A DNA stretch of 7,539 nucleotides from Acidobacteriota bacterium (GCA_003223895.1 QHXD01000333.1:1-7539); one strand, 5' to 3'; counted from the first letter of the stretch, positions 1 to 5,930 are shown. Numbers and translations are program-made. Notes: generated by a model from the letters alone, not told the origin.

Positions 1-143
1 ATTTGCACTTGCTTCTGGCCAAGATTTATCTGCGCCGCCGGAATTCGGCTGCTGTCATCCGGCAGCTTGAGATGTATCTCAAAGAAGCGCCGGAAGGTCC
101 CGTAAAAGATCGAATACGGAAGGAGCTTGGCCGCTCCAGCTAG
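1..143 (+). CDS. C-terminal end of a TPR-like protein (5' partial)
   Basis: The reading frame beginning at base 3 is open from the window edge to the TAG at 141-143 and gives about 46 residues. They include L-A-K-I-Y-L-R-R-R, then A-A-V-I-R-Q-L-E-M-Y-L-K, then E-A-P-E-G-P. The spacing of small and aromatic residues (LA..Y, then A...LE.YL, then P) fits the last tetratricopeptide repeat plus a short basic tail, a common C-terminus in Acidobacteriota-type TPR proteins. TPR modules bind protein partners; the function of the full protein cannot be told because the rest lies outside the window. The stop codon coincides with the first three bases of an inverted-repeat arm (141-156), so the repeat may have supplied the stop. 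The frame call is firm, the TPR call moderate. Confidence 0.6.
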   Translation, partial: LHLLLAKIYLRRRNSAAVIRQLEMYLKEAPEGPVKDRIRKELGRSS

Positions 144-168
144 CCGCGGAGCGGCGTAAGAATGCAGA

Positions 169-186
169 CACGGGCGCAAGCCCGTG
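169..186. repeat. Perfect hairpin with GCAA tetraloop
   Basis: CACGGGC-GCAA-GCCCGTG is a 7-bp perfect stem closed by a GNRA-type loop on the plus strand. It shares the GGGC...GCCC core of the other REP-like units in the window but lacks their GTAG head. Confidence 0.7.
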
Positions 187-209
187 GACTGGATTGCGTA
201 GGAATCCCA

Positions 210-223
210 GCCCCGAAAGGGGC
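210..223. repeat. Perfect hairpin with GAAA tetraloop
   Basis: GCCCC-GAAA-GGGGC is a 5-bp stem with a GNRA loop. It overlaps the next hairpin by two bases, so the two cannot both form completely. Confidence 0.55.
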
Positions 224-256
224 GCAAGATTCATCGAGCCGATTTGAATCTTGCGC
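222..256. repeat. 12-bp stem hairpin
   Basis: GCGCAAGATTCA (222-233) is followed after 11 nt by its exact reverse complement TGAATCTTGCGC (245-256). It is less GC-rich than the neighbouring hairpins and belongs to no other repeat group I can see in the window. Confidence 0.7.
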
Positions 257-285
257 TCCTCCGGAGCTGAGATCCAGGGGCAACT

Positions 286-313
286 GTAACCCCGGGCTCG
301 CGCCCGGGGCTAC
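286..313. repeat. REP-like hairpin, GTAG head on the minus strand
   Basis: GTAACCCCGGGC (286-297) and GCCCGGGGCTAC (302-313) form a 12-bp stem with one mismatch and a 4-nt loop. Read on the minus strand, the unit is GTAG followed by CCCCGGGC-GCGA-GCCCGGGG. This matches the layout of the GTAG-headed units at 3030-3125 and 7240-7309. Confidence 0.7.
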
Positions 314-377
314 ACTCTGCCGCCGCTCCGCGGCTAAGAATGCAGGCCCAAGAAAGGCCGCGTCAAGACCGCTGTAA

Positions 378-1718
378 TTACTGGCCCGCCCTTCGCGCAG
401 AAGCGGGTGCAGCCTTGAACAGCCCGAGATCAACGGCGTCGGCCATGGCTTTATATCCCGCATCGCTGGGATGCAGGTGGTCGCAGGAGTCGTAGGCCGC
501 CAGGAACTTCTTTGGATCGTTCGGGTCGCGCGTGGCGGCGTCGAAGTCGATCACGGCATCGAAGGCCTTGCTGTTCCTGATCCACTGGTTCACCGCCTGG
601 CGCTTCGCCTCGCCGACATCGGTGTAATATGCCGCGCCATAGAACGGAGTCAGCGTCGCGCCGTAGATCTTCAGCCCGTTCGAGTGGGCTCGCTCGATGA
701 GCTGCTTGTAGCCGGCGATCACGTCCTCGGCCGTGGGCGTCGGATTTGTACGCGCATTTCCAATGTCGTTGATGCCCTCCATCAAGATGATGTGCGTAAC
801 ACCGGGTTGCGAGAGCGCGTTGTGCTCGAAGCGGGCCAGCGCGTTGATACCCGCCTGAAAAGCGCCCTCGTTCAGCACGCGATTCCCGGCGATGGCAGCG
901 TTCATCACGCCCATCCTGATGGGTGTCGCCTGCGACAGCATTCGCCTCACGAGCTGATCGGGCCAGCGATTGTTCCTGTCCGGCGTCGAGCGTGTGCCGT
1001 CAGTAATTGAATCGCCGAACGTGACGAGGCCGCCCACTGATTCAGGCGCCGGCACCTCGACGCGATGTATGACGAACCAATTCTGCGCCGTAGCAACCGC
1101 CGGCAGCCTGGCCGAGCCCGCATGATTACCTGTTTCCGAGACGTAGCTGGTCTGGAACGCACCAGTGTGCATCGTGAGGGGCCCGGGCCTGTCAGTGTTG
1201 CCGGGCAGGTAAAGGTCGATGGCCAGGTCGGCCATCTGCGGTACGGTCAAATTCACCGGATCGCTGTACACCACGGCGTTCGCAGGAATCGAAACGACCG
1301 GCCTTCCGCTGAACGTTAGCGGCCGGTCGGATCCTGCCTGGATCGACGAGTCCTTGTCGCGAAGCGCGACGTGGGCCGCGCCAATCATGAGCGGCTCGGT
1401 TCCGTACACATTGCTGAGTACAACCCGCACTCTCGAACCACCGATGCTGGTGTGCACAATTTGACGCAGTGTTTGATTGTTGAAGTGCATGAACGTCGGT
1501 GCCGCCGGGGGCGCCGCTGGACATTGATTGGCCTGGAAGGGCGGAAGAGCCGGCGCTGGCGGTGGTGGAGTCTGCGGACGACCTACCTCAGACGTAGACC
1601 ACGTGCCGACCCAGCGCTCATTGTTCCCGCTTTGCGCAAACATCGCCGGATGGATCGCAAGGTGACAAAGAGCGATCAGAACGAAGACAACGAATACGGG
1701 CTGCTTCGTAGATTTCAT
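378..1718 (-). CDS. Secreted SGNH/GDSL-family hydrolase (esterase/lipase-like)
   Basis: 446-residue exported hydrolase. ATG at 1718 is chosen because AGGAGA lies 7 nt upstream and the protein opens with a signal peptide (about 1-28, K near the start, hydrophobic V-F-V-V-F-V-L-I-A-L core, cut near M-F-A|Q). A longer frame reaches 1796 but only by reading into an inverted repeat. After a W-V-G-T-W-S motif and a Pro/Ala-rich linker (about 48-74) comes a probable beta-sandwich region (about 80-225), then the SGNH domain. Block I is G-D-S-I-T-D (Ser237 nucleophile), block II A-G-N-R (277-280), block III G-I-N-D (314-317), and block V D-H-L-H-P (Asp413 and His416). The catalytic set is thus complete, and hydrolysis of an ester, for example an acetylated carbohydrate or a lipid, is expected in the periplasm or outside the cell. 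The substrate cannot be read from the sequence. The gene is transcribed singly, divergent from P1. Confidence 0.92.
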   Translation of the reverse strand: MKSTKQPVFVVFVLIALCHLAIHPAMFAQSGNNERWVGTWSTSEVGRPQTPPPPAPALPPFQANQCPAAPPAAPTFMHFNNQTLRQIVHTSIGGSRVRVVLSNVYGTEPLMIGAAHVALRDKDSSIQAGSDRPLTFSGRPVVSIPANAVVYSDPVNLTVPQMADLAIDLYLPGNTDRPGPLTMHTGAFQTSYVSETGNHAGSARLPAVATAQNWFVIHRVEVPAPESVGGLVTFGDSITDGTRSTPDRNNRWPDQLVRRMLSQATPIRMGVMNAAIAGNRVLNEGAFQAGINALARFEHNALSQPGVTHIILMEGINDIGNARTNPTPTAEDVIAGYKQLIERAHSNGLKIYGATLTPFYGAAYYTDVGEAKRQAVNQWIRNSKAFDAVIDFDAATRDPNDPKKFLAAYDSCDHLHPSDAGYKAMADAVDLGLFKAAPASARRAGQ

Positions 1719-1758
1719 GCGTTGTTCTCCTGTGGTTCGATTATTCCCAGCATCATAC

Positions 1759-1877
1759 AGGGCAGGAACACAAAGACACAAAGGGCACAAAGACACAAAG
1801 AAGGCCGCCTTAAATAACTTTTTGATGGCGGCCTTCTTTGTGTCTTTGTGCCCTTTGTGTCTTTGTGTTCCTGCCCT
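1759..1877. repeat. 51-bp perfect inverted repeat (CACAAAG family) in a divergent intergenic region
   Basis: The arms 1759-1809 and 1827-1877 are exact reverse complements over 51 bp, separated by a 17-nt AT-rich loop (1810-1826). Each arm contains two near-identical 17-bp tandem units, CACAAAGACACAAAGGG and CACAAAGACACAAAGAA (1769-1785 and 1786-1802), so CACAAAG occurs four times per arm. The element lies between the starts of the SGNH hydrolase and P1, so it cannot be their terminator. Transcribed from either side it would form a very stable hairpin. ORFs running through it (Ser-Leu-Cys-Pro-Leu-Cys type peptides) are artefacts. I take it for a mobile-type intergenic repeat. Confidence 0.95.
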
Positions 1878-1890
1878 CTGTGCAAGGTGT

Positions 1891-1896
1891 TAAAAT
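1891..1896 (+). promoter_or_regulatory. Possible -10 element for P1
   Basis: TAAAAT matches TATAAT at 5 of 6 positions and lies 21 nt before the ATG at 1918. No good -35 is seen at normal spacing; that position falls inside the right arm of the 51-bp inverted repeat. Confidence 0.3.
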
Positions 1897-1917
1897 TGCC
1901 GTCGCGAGAGGTTTGAT

Positions 1918-3030
1918 ATGAGAATTGCACTGAGTGCGATCTTTGTAGCCCTGTTACTGGCGCCGGCCTCGGCAGCAGGCCAGGCGCTCCGGACGCCCTG
2001 GGGTGATCCGGACCTGCAGGGTATATGGAGCAACCGGTTCGTTACGCCGTTGGAACGACCCAGAGAGTTCGGCACGAGAGAGTTTCTGACCGAAGGTGAA
2101 ATCGCCGCCGCCGAGCGGCAACTGGCCGAACAGGCGAAGCGTCCGGGCCGTGACAGCCGTGAAGGGACGGGAACCGAGCGCGACGTTGCCCGTGCCTATA
2201 ACGAGCACTGGTTCGGCGACCCGTCGCTGCTTAGGGGCAGGCGCACGTCGCTGATTACGGATCCGCCTGACGGAAGAATCCCACCCTTGAGTGCGGAGGG
2301 CCAGAAGAGAATCGCAACAAAGCGGGAGTATCTTCAGGCATTACTGCAAGGCACCTCCGGCGGAAGACCTGGTCCGATTTCACCGAGGAGAGCGGAGCGC
2401 TCCCCGGACTACAACCTCGACCGCATCAATCGCTCCGACGGCCCCGAGGATCGAAGCGGACCAGAGCGCTGTTTCGGAAACAACCTTCCGGTGTTACTCC
2501 AATCGGGAAGTTTCGGTGGCGCGGCGCGGATTGTGCAGTCCCCCGGTGCGGTGGCGATCAACTACGACATCGGCCAGGGGCAAGGGTTCAGCCGGCTCAT
2601 CCCGATTGGGAACCGTCCCCATCTGCCGAGCCATATCCGCCAGCGGTTCGGCGACGCGATTGGCCGGTGGGAAGGGGATACGCTGGTCGTGGACATCACC
2701 AACTTCACGCAAAAGACGGAGTTCCAGGGATCCCGCGAGAACCTGCATCTCATCGAACGCTACAGGCGTGTCGATGAGAACACCCTTTCGTTCCAGGTGA
2801 CGATCGAGGATCCAACGACGTGGACCAGACCATGGACAGCCGTCCAGGAGCTGTCGAAAAACAACAATCAAGCGAATCAGGTCTATGAAGGAGGATGCCA
2901 CGAGGGCAATTACGGCCTGATCGGCATGCTTGCAAACACGCGCGCTGCAGAGAAAGCTTTTGCGGAGGGCCGCGGTCCGGATCCGGCAACCCAGGACAAC
3001 GCTACTGGAGGAGCGGCTCCACAACAGTAA
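1918..3030 (+). CDS. Secreted WEGD-core protein P1, function unknown
   Basis: 370-residue exported protein that I know only as a recurring uncharacterised family. The ATG has GAGAGG 6 nt upstream and starts a signal peptide (about 1-19, hydrophobic 8-15, cut near A-S-A). The mature part opens with D-P-D-L-Q-G-I-W (30-37). The conserved core is G-R-W-E-G-D-T-L-V-V-D (249-259), followed by L-I-E-R-Y (278-282), T-I-E-D-P (295-299) and R-P-W (304-306). Cys185 and Cys327 flank the core and recur at equivalent places in P2 and P3, so a disulfide is plausible. The early G-x-W motif and alternating hydrophobic strands would fit a lipocalin-like beta barrel, but that is inference. P1 is longer than P3 because of a charged insert (about 50-180) and a low-complexity tail. 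It has no DUF6152 gene beside it on the same strand. Confidence 0.85.
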   Translation: MRIALSAIFVALLLAPASAAGQALRTPWGDPDLQGIWSNRFVTPLERPREFGTREFLTEGEIAAAERQLAEQAKRPGRDSREGTGTERDVARAYNEHWFGDPSLLRGRRTSLITDPPDGRIPPLSAEGQKRIATKREYLQALLQGTSGGRPGPISPRRAERSPDYNLDRINRSDGPEDRSGPERCFGNNLPVLLQSGSFGGAARIVQSPGAVAINYDIGQGQGFSRLIPIGNRPHLPSHIRQRFGDAIGRWEGDTLVVDITNFTQKTEFQGSRENLHLIERYRRVDENTLSFQVTIEDPTTWTRPWTAVQELSKNNNQANQVYEGGCHEGNYGLIGMLANTRAAEKAFAEGRGPDPATQDNATGGAAPQQ

Positions 3031-3125
3031 AGAACGCGGGCTGAAGCCCGCGACTACATTTCAGGTCGACGCGTTCCAGGTCCACGCGCGTTCCAATGTA
3101 GTCGCGGGCTTCAGCCCGCGTTCTT
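3030..3125. repeat. 31-bp perfect inverted repeat, paired GTAG-headed REP-like units
   Basis: The arms 3030-3060 and 3095-3125 are exact reverse complements. Each arm is a REP-like unit: GTAG (3098-3101, and CTAC at 3054-3057), then TCGCGGGCTTCAGCCCGCG, an almost perfect palindrome. The 34-nt loop holds an imperfect tandem pair, AGGTCGACGCGTTCC (3063-3077) and AGGTCCACGCGCGTTCC (3078-3094). The element fills nearly all of the gap between convergent P1 and DUF6152, touching the last base of the P1 stop and ending 2 nt before the other stop. It may end transcription or protect mRNA 3' ends in both directions, though no long U-tract follows. Confidence 0.93.
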
Positions 3126-3127
3126 GT

Positions 3128-3535
3128 TCATTTCGGGGCATCAGGCGAAGACCCACCCAGAAAGAGCACGCGCCCATCAGGTAGTGTAAGGTCCCTGCCA
3201 TTTGCCCGCCGTGTCCCATCCTTCGACCTGTAGCCATCGACGACGATTTCCGTTCCCGCCTTGAGAGCGTCTTTCGTAAAACCTCGCCGGAACAAGACAT
3301 TCGGCGTGCCTGCTTCAACGGACCACTTCTCCACAGTGCCATCGGGCTGTTTCACATCAACGTGGATCCATACGTGAGGATTTGTCCACTCCATCCTAGT
3401 GACGACGCCTCTAAACTTGACTGGCTGATTTGCGTCAAATTCGGCCGCAAATGCGTGGTGCGACCACGCGGGTACCACGGCCAGAAGTAGAAGCGCACCG
3501 ACGCCGGCAACAATAACGGCCAGTTTTGCTCGCAT
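3128..3535 (-). CDS. DUF6152-family exported small protein (copy 1)
   Basis: 135 residues. The start is ATG at 3535, with GGAGGA 8 nt upstream; longer frames lack this site. The signal peptide spans about 1-25 (hydrophobic 6-21) and can be cut after A-W-S, which would leave His26-His27 at the mature N-terminus; a cut after A-F-A is the alternative. The family pattern H-H-A-F-A-A-E-F-D (26-34), then G-V-V-T-R-M-E-W-T-N-P-H (43-54), then V-D-G-Y-R-S-K-D-G near the end is clear and identifies DUF6152, a small beta-rich, probably OB-like domain of unknown function. The gene begins 17 bp after the stop of P2, so it is very likely cotranscribed with it. Family assignment is confident; the role is not known. 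Confidence 0.88.
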   Translation of the reverse strand: MRAKLAVIVAGVGALLLLAVVPAWSHHAFAAEFDANQPVKFRGVVTRMEWTNPHVWIHVDVKQPDGTVEKWSVEAGTPNVLFRRGFTKDALKAGTEIVVDGYRSKDGTRRANGRDLTLPDGRVLFLGGSSPDAPK

Positions 3536-3552
3536 TGAATTCGTCCTCCTTC

Positions 3553-4484
3553 CTACTTGTCCTCGGGCGGATTGCCAGACCACAGCCGCTCGTACACGTC
3601 TTCACCCGGGGGAACCTTGCGAGTGATGTCCACCAGCATTGTTCTCCCTTCCCAGTGCTTTACAAGCGGCTGCTTGCGCAGATGTCCATACAGTGTTTCT
3701 TCAACCATCTCGATGCACTTGAAGTCCATGATTCGGGCATTGGACTCCAGACGACGATAGAGTGGCAAGCTGATTTTCCATGGCCGGGTAAATACTTTCG
3801 AGTCTTCGATCGTGGCTTCGTAACGGATCGCGTCACGGCTGATGGGTGTGTATCGTTCCACAACGTGCAACTCATCACTGTGGGAGTTGCCGGACCTGTC
3901 GAACCAGGTGTAGGACGTAAAGCTGGAGACATCGACGACCAGCGTGTCCCCCTCCCAGTGCCCAACCGAATGTCCCATGTAGGCCTCGCCGGGATAAGGC
4001 TCAACGCTATCGAGATGGATTGTCCGCTGAGCATTCGCAAACTCGAAAACCATCATGATCTTGTTGGTGCTTTGAACAATCTGGAATGGGTACGGCAGAT
4101 ACATCGCGCGCGGGACGCCCGGCATGTAGCATTTAAGTTCCGGGTCGCGGTCCAGCCAGTTGGCGGCGTTTTCGCGTTTCCGCTGTGCCGCCCACGGCTG
4201 GTAAGGAATCTCATCGCGACTACGGGTGCGGCCAGAACCGGAACGTCCGGGTACACTCCGGGCTGGGCGACCATGGGACGCGCTTCGTGGGTTTGAAGGT
4301 CCCAATTCGCCGTGGTGTTCGCCTGCCAAATCCCGCTGAAGTCGGGTTTTCCGTCAGTCGTTCGCCCCTGTGATTGACCAGCACCTGGTATCACAGCGAG
4401 CGATGCACCGCCAACTACGGCAGCGGTAGCAATCACAAGCAGCATGTATGTGAATCTGTTTCGCATAGATTGAAATTTCCTCAC
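3553..4484 (-). pseudogene. Secreted WEGD-core protein P2, interrupted by a frameshift
   Basis: Two overlapping minus-strand frames together make one protein of about 304-310 residues. The first (4484 down to about 4215) has a signal peptide and P-D-F-S-G-I-W; the second (about 4245 down to 3553) has E-I-P-Y-Q-P-W, K-C-Y-M-P-G-V-P-R, H-W-E-G-D-T-L-V-V-D (3960-3931), H-V-V-E-R-Y, T-I-E-D and T-R-P-W. Rejoining needs about one extra base near 4213-4245. Starts are GTG at 4484, which overlaps the upstream TGA as GTGA, or ATG at 4466 with GAGGAA at somewhat long spacing. The C-terminus carries a second copy of the core, H-W-E-G-R-T-M-L-V-D (3657-3628). The two family cysteines are present (first at 4131-4129). 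If the frameshift is a read error, this is an intact member of the operon with the DUF6152 gene. Confidence 0.75.
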
Positions 4485-5267
4485 GGAGTCGGCAACAACG
4501 GTCTCTGACCGGCGGGCAGGTGCTGATCGAAGGCGGTCAACAGAGTGCTATCCCCGGCATGCTGCGCCATCAAATCGACCATGTCCACAAGATCTCTCTC
4601 TCCGAAAATCTTCAACGCGCGGGCGTAGGTTTGCGGGCTGACGTTGTGCTTGCGGAAAAGTTCGCGGCCGAATTCGATAAGGACGGCTTCCTTGTCAGCC
4701 ATGCCCGTTGGAGTCTGGCGATGGCGCACCTGCTCAATGATCGCGGGCTCGAGTCCGTCTTTCAGTGCGGCGACCTCGTTCATCGTCCAGTCGTACTGTG
4801 CATCGTGCTCGCGCGCCGTGACGAGGATCGCCAAACCCATCAACCGGCGTCCAACGCTGCTTTCCAGGGACTGGCGGCTTCCCTGGTGACGCCTGATATG
4901 CGCCGGGCCCGTGCCTTCGGGAGCGAGATTGCGTGTGTAGAGACCGGGCGCTGCTGCCGTATTCCGGGCCTGGCTTCGGATGAAGGGAAGACTCATCAGG
5001 CGGAGTGAATGGCAGCGGCAAGAACTGCTTCCAGCCGGGAGGCATTTGCTGATTGAAGGCGCTCAACCTCGTGGCGGTAGCAGCACACCGGACAGTCGCT
5101 CCTGATCCGTGAAGCCGTATCGCAGCCACTCCCAGGGGCGCAGGCGAGTTGGCGGCGCTGACAGCTGGGAGCCGGTTGCGGGAGTCCGGATATACATCCC
5201 TGGGTAGAGCTTCCTGAGCGCGTACCTCGACAACACACAGGATCAGGACGCAAAGTAGTCGATGCAT
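4481..5267 (-). pseudogene. Exported two-domain carboxymuconolactone-decarboxylase-like gene, decayed
   Basis: ATG at 5267 has GGAGG 4 nt upstream and starts a signal peptide (M-H-R-L-L-C-V-L-I-L-C-V-V, cut near V-R-A|Q). Then come A-L-P-R-D-V-Y-P-D-S-R-N-R-L-P and I-R-L-H-G-S-G, typical of the beginning of this CMD type. The frame passes straight into A-A-T-A-T-R-L-S-A-F-N-Q-Q-M-P-P-G, which corresponds to the end of a CMD domain (compare L-T-A-F-D-Q-H-L-P-A-G at the end of domain 2). About 90 residues of domain 1 core thus seem lost in frame near 5080. A frameshift near 4985-5000 leads into the second domain, which has its core: A-I-L-V-T-A-R-E-H-D-A-Q-Y-D-W, then F-G-R-E-L-F and F-G-E-R-D-L-V-D. 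Domain 2 has no cysteine, so it is not an AhpD-type peroxidase. Domain 2 might still be made from ATG 4996, but no ribosome site is seen there. Confidence 0.65.
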
Positions 5268-5285
5268 GCTGCCTCCATGCACAGA

Positions 5286-5314
5286 ATCATCCTTCCAACA
5301 TGCGGGCCGGTCAA
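5286..5314 (-). promoter_or_regulatory. Candidate promoter of the CMD-P2-DUF6152 cluster
   Basis: On the minus strand TTGACC (5314-5309, 5 of 6 matches to TTGACA) is followed after exactly 17 bp by GATGAT (5291-5286, 4 of 6 matches to TATAAT). Transcription would start near 5280, about a dozen bases before the ATG at 5267, leaving room for the GGAGG site. Confidence 0.5.
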
Positions 5315-5336
5315 GCTTATCGACATTTGTCCGTGA

Positions 5337-5342
5337 TATGAT
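5337..5342 (+). promoter_or_regulatory. Candidate -10 element of the HTH gene
   Basis: TATGAT matches TATAAT at 5 of 6 positions and ends 9 nt before the ATG at 5352. The start site would fall almost on the ATG, and no good ribosome site is visible, so a leaderless mRNA is possible. Any -35 would overlap the -35 of the opposing CMD promoter. Confidence 0.4.
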
Positions 5343-5351
5343 GGCGCTGAG

Positions 5352-5594
5352 ATGAAACCTCTGGCAAGCTACATGGAAGAGGCCGGAATGAGCGTTGATC
5401 AGCTCGTCGCAGCCGCGGGCCTGGATCCGAAACTGGTTAAAGCCATTGTAAGCGGCAACTACACGCCGAGTCCTTCCGAGCGCCGGCGGCTGGCGGCTGC
5501 AATCGGAGTTTCGATCGACGATATCGCCTGGGGACACGCTGTCCCGGTTCAACACCTGCGCGGCAACGGTCCGCAGTCCGGACGCTCCACTTAG
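5352..5594 (+). CDS. Small helix-turn-helix (XRE-like) DNA-binding protein
   Basis: 80-residue protein. M-S-V-D-Q-L-V-A-A-A-G-L-D-P-K-L-V-K-A-I (13-32), then S-G-N-Y-T-P-S-P-S-E-R-R-R-L-A-A-A-I-G-V (34-53) reproduces the layout of an XRE/Cro-type HTH: helix 2 around 15-22, recognition helix around 26-33, then P-S, then a helix ending A-A-I-G-V-S. Only the DNA-binding domain and a short tail are present; there is no sensor or enzyme domain. The ribosome site is weak. The gene is divergent from the CMD-P2-DUF6152 cluster across an 84-bp gap with back-to-back candidate promoters, so local regulation of that cluster is a reasonable inference without direct evidence. A 39-bp inverted repeat begins 16 nt after its stop. 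Confidence 0.8.
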   Translation: MKPLASYMEEAGMSVDQLVAAAGLDPKLVKAIVSGNYTPSPSERRRLAAAIGVSIDDIAWGHAVPVQHLRGNGPQSGRST

Positions 5595-5610
5595 TACAAC
5601 GAGAAGAGAG

Positions 5611-5700
5611 AGTAGCCGCCAATGACGCGAATTACGCGAATGGGCGCATCAACGACTTATCATGCGCCCATTCGCGTAATTCGCGTCATTGGCGGCTACT
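5611..5700. repeat. 39-bp perfect inverted repeat, GTAG ends, 12-nt loop
   Basis: The arms 5611-5649 and 5662-5700 are exact reverse complements around a 12-nt loop. Both ends carry GTAG (5612-5615 and CTAC 5696-5699), but the arm body (CCGCCAATGACGCGAATTAC, then GCGAATGGGCGCAT) is unlike the GGGC...GCCC units elsewhere and includes the direct repeat GCGAAT. After the right arm comes TTTCTT, so it could serve as a terminator for the HTH gene 16 nt upstream. Confidence 0.95.
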
Positions 5701-5806
5701 TTCTTCACTTGCTTATTGGCAGCGGTAGTTTGTCTCCCGACTGAGAGAATATGGATATTGTGCCGGCAGATGCACTTCCGCGATTCAAGAGCAGGAATTC
5801 GGTCGT

Positions 5807-5825
5807 GTAGCCGCCTCCGGTGGCG
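5807..5825 (+). repeat. Short GTAG-headed hairpin, possible single REP-like unit
   Basis: GTAG is followed by CCGCC-TCC-GGTGG, a 5-bp stem with one G-T pair. It shares GTAGCCGCC with the ends of the repeat at 5611-5700. The call rests on this resemblance only. Confidence 0.4.
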
Positions 5826-5848
5826 ATGTGTGGAAACACAAGCTCACC

Positions 5849-5930
5849 AGCCGTGGGCTTTATGCCCGCGTTCAAGCACAATTAAGAATTCTTCTGGCGG
5901 TATTTGAACGCGGGCATAAAGCCCACGGCT
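5849..5930. repeat. 27-bp perfect inverted repeat, REP-like
   Basis: The arms 5849-5875 and 5904-5930 are exact reverse complements with a 28-nt loop. The arm AGCCGTGGGCTTTATGCCCG followed by CGTTCAA resembles the units at 3030-3125 and 7240-7309 (same GGGCTT...GCCCGCGTTC layout). The right side has the GTAG head (CTAC at 5929-5932); on the left it reads CCAG. It lies 31 nt beyond the P3 stop and may mark the end of that transcript. Confidence 0.92.

Larger units (their letters stand above)
141..345. repeat. Composite hairpin-rich repeat region, 16-bp outer inverted repeat
   Basis: The gap between two convergent genes is bounded by a perfect 16-bp inverted repeat: 141-156 (TAGCCGCGGAGCGGCG) and its reverse complement at 321-336. 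Each outer unit is also nearly self-palindromic (GCCGC-GGA-GCGGC on the left, GCCGC-TCC-GCGGC on the right), and each is followed by the same 11 bp, TAAGAATGCAG (157-167 and 335-345), so the ends also read as direct repeats. Four smaller hairpins lie inside: 169-186, 210-223, 222-256 and 286-313. No ORF here looks real. It is probably a cluster of REP-like units; a structured RNA cannot be excluded. Confidence 0.7.

Noticed and set aside
471..1010. 179-codon plus-strand ORF inside the SGNH hydrolase
   Set aside because: It is antisense to a gene with a full set of catalytic motifs and has no recognisable domain or ribosome site.
1759..1877. CRISPR array suggested by repeated CACAAAG
   Set aside because: The units are adjacent 17-bp tandem repeats in mirrored arms with no spacers.
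1719..1930. Minus-strand ORFs through the 51-bp inverted repeat, including an N-terminal extension of the SGNH hydrolase with Cys-Leu-Cys peptides
   Set aside because: The peptides come from translating the CACAAAG repeat. The start at 1718 has a ribosome site and a signal peptide, and the extension has neither.
3030..3125. Simple intrinsic terminator
   Set aside because: The arms are far longer than needed, no clean U-tract follows, and the same unit occurs at 7240-7309 in a divergent gap where no terminator is needed. Termination as a side effect remains possible.
4213..4245. Programmed ribosomal frameshift in P2
   Set aside because: No slippery heptamer or adjacent stimulatory hairpin is visible, and a second frameshift in the upstream CMD gene points to decay or error.
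5352..5594. Antitoxin of a toxin-antitoxin pair
   Set aside because: No small partner gene lies on the same strand on either side; the downstream region is repeats.
5689..5907. 72-codon plus-strand ORF
   Set aside because: It starts in one inverted repeat, ends in another, and has no ribosome site or family pattern.
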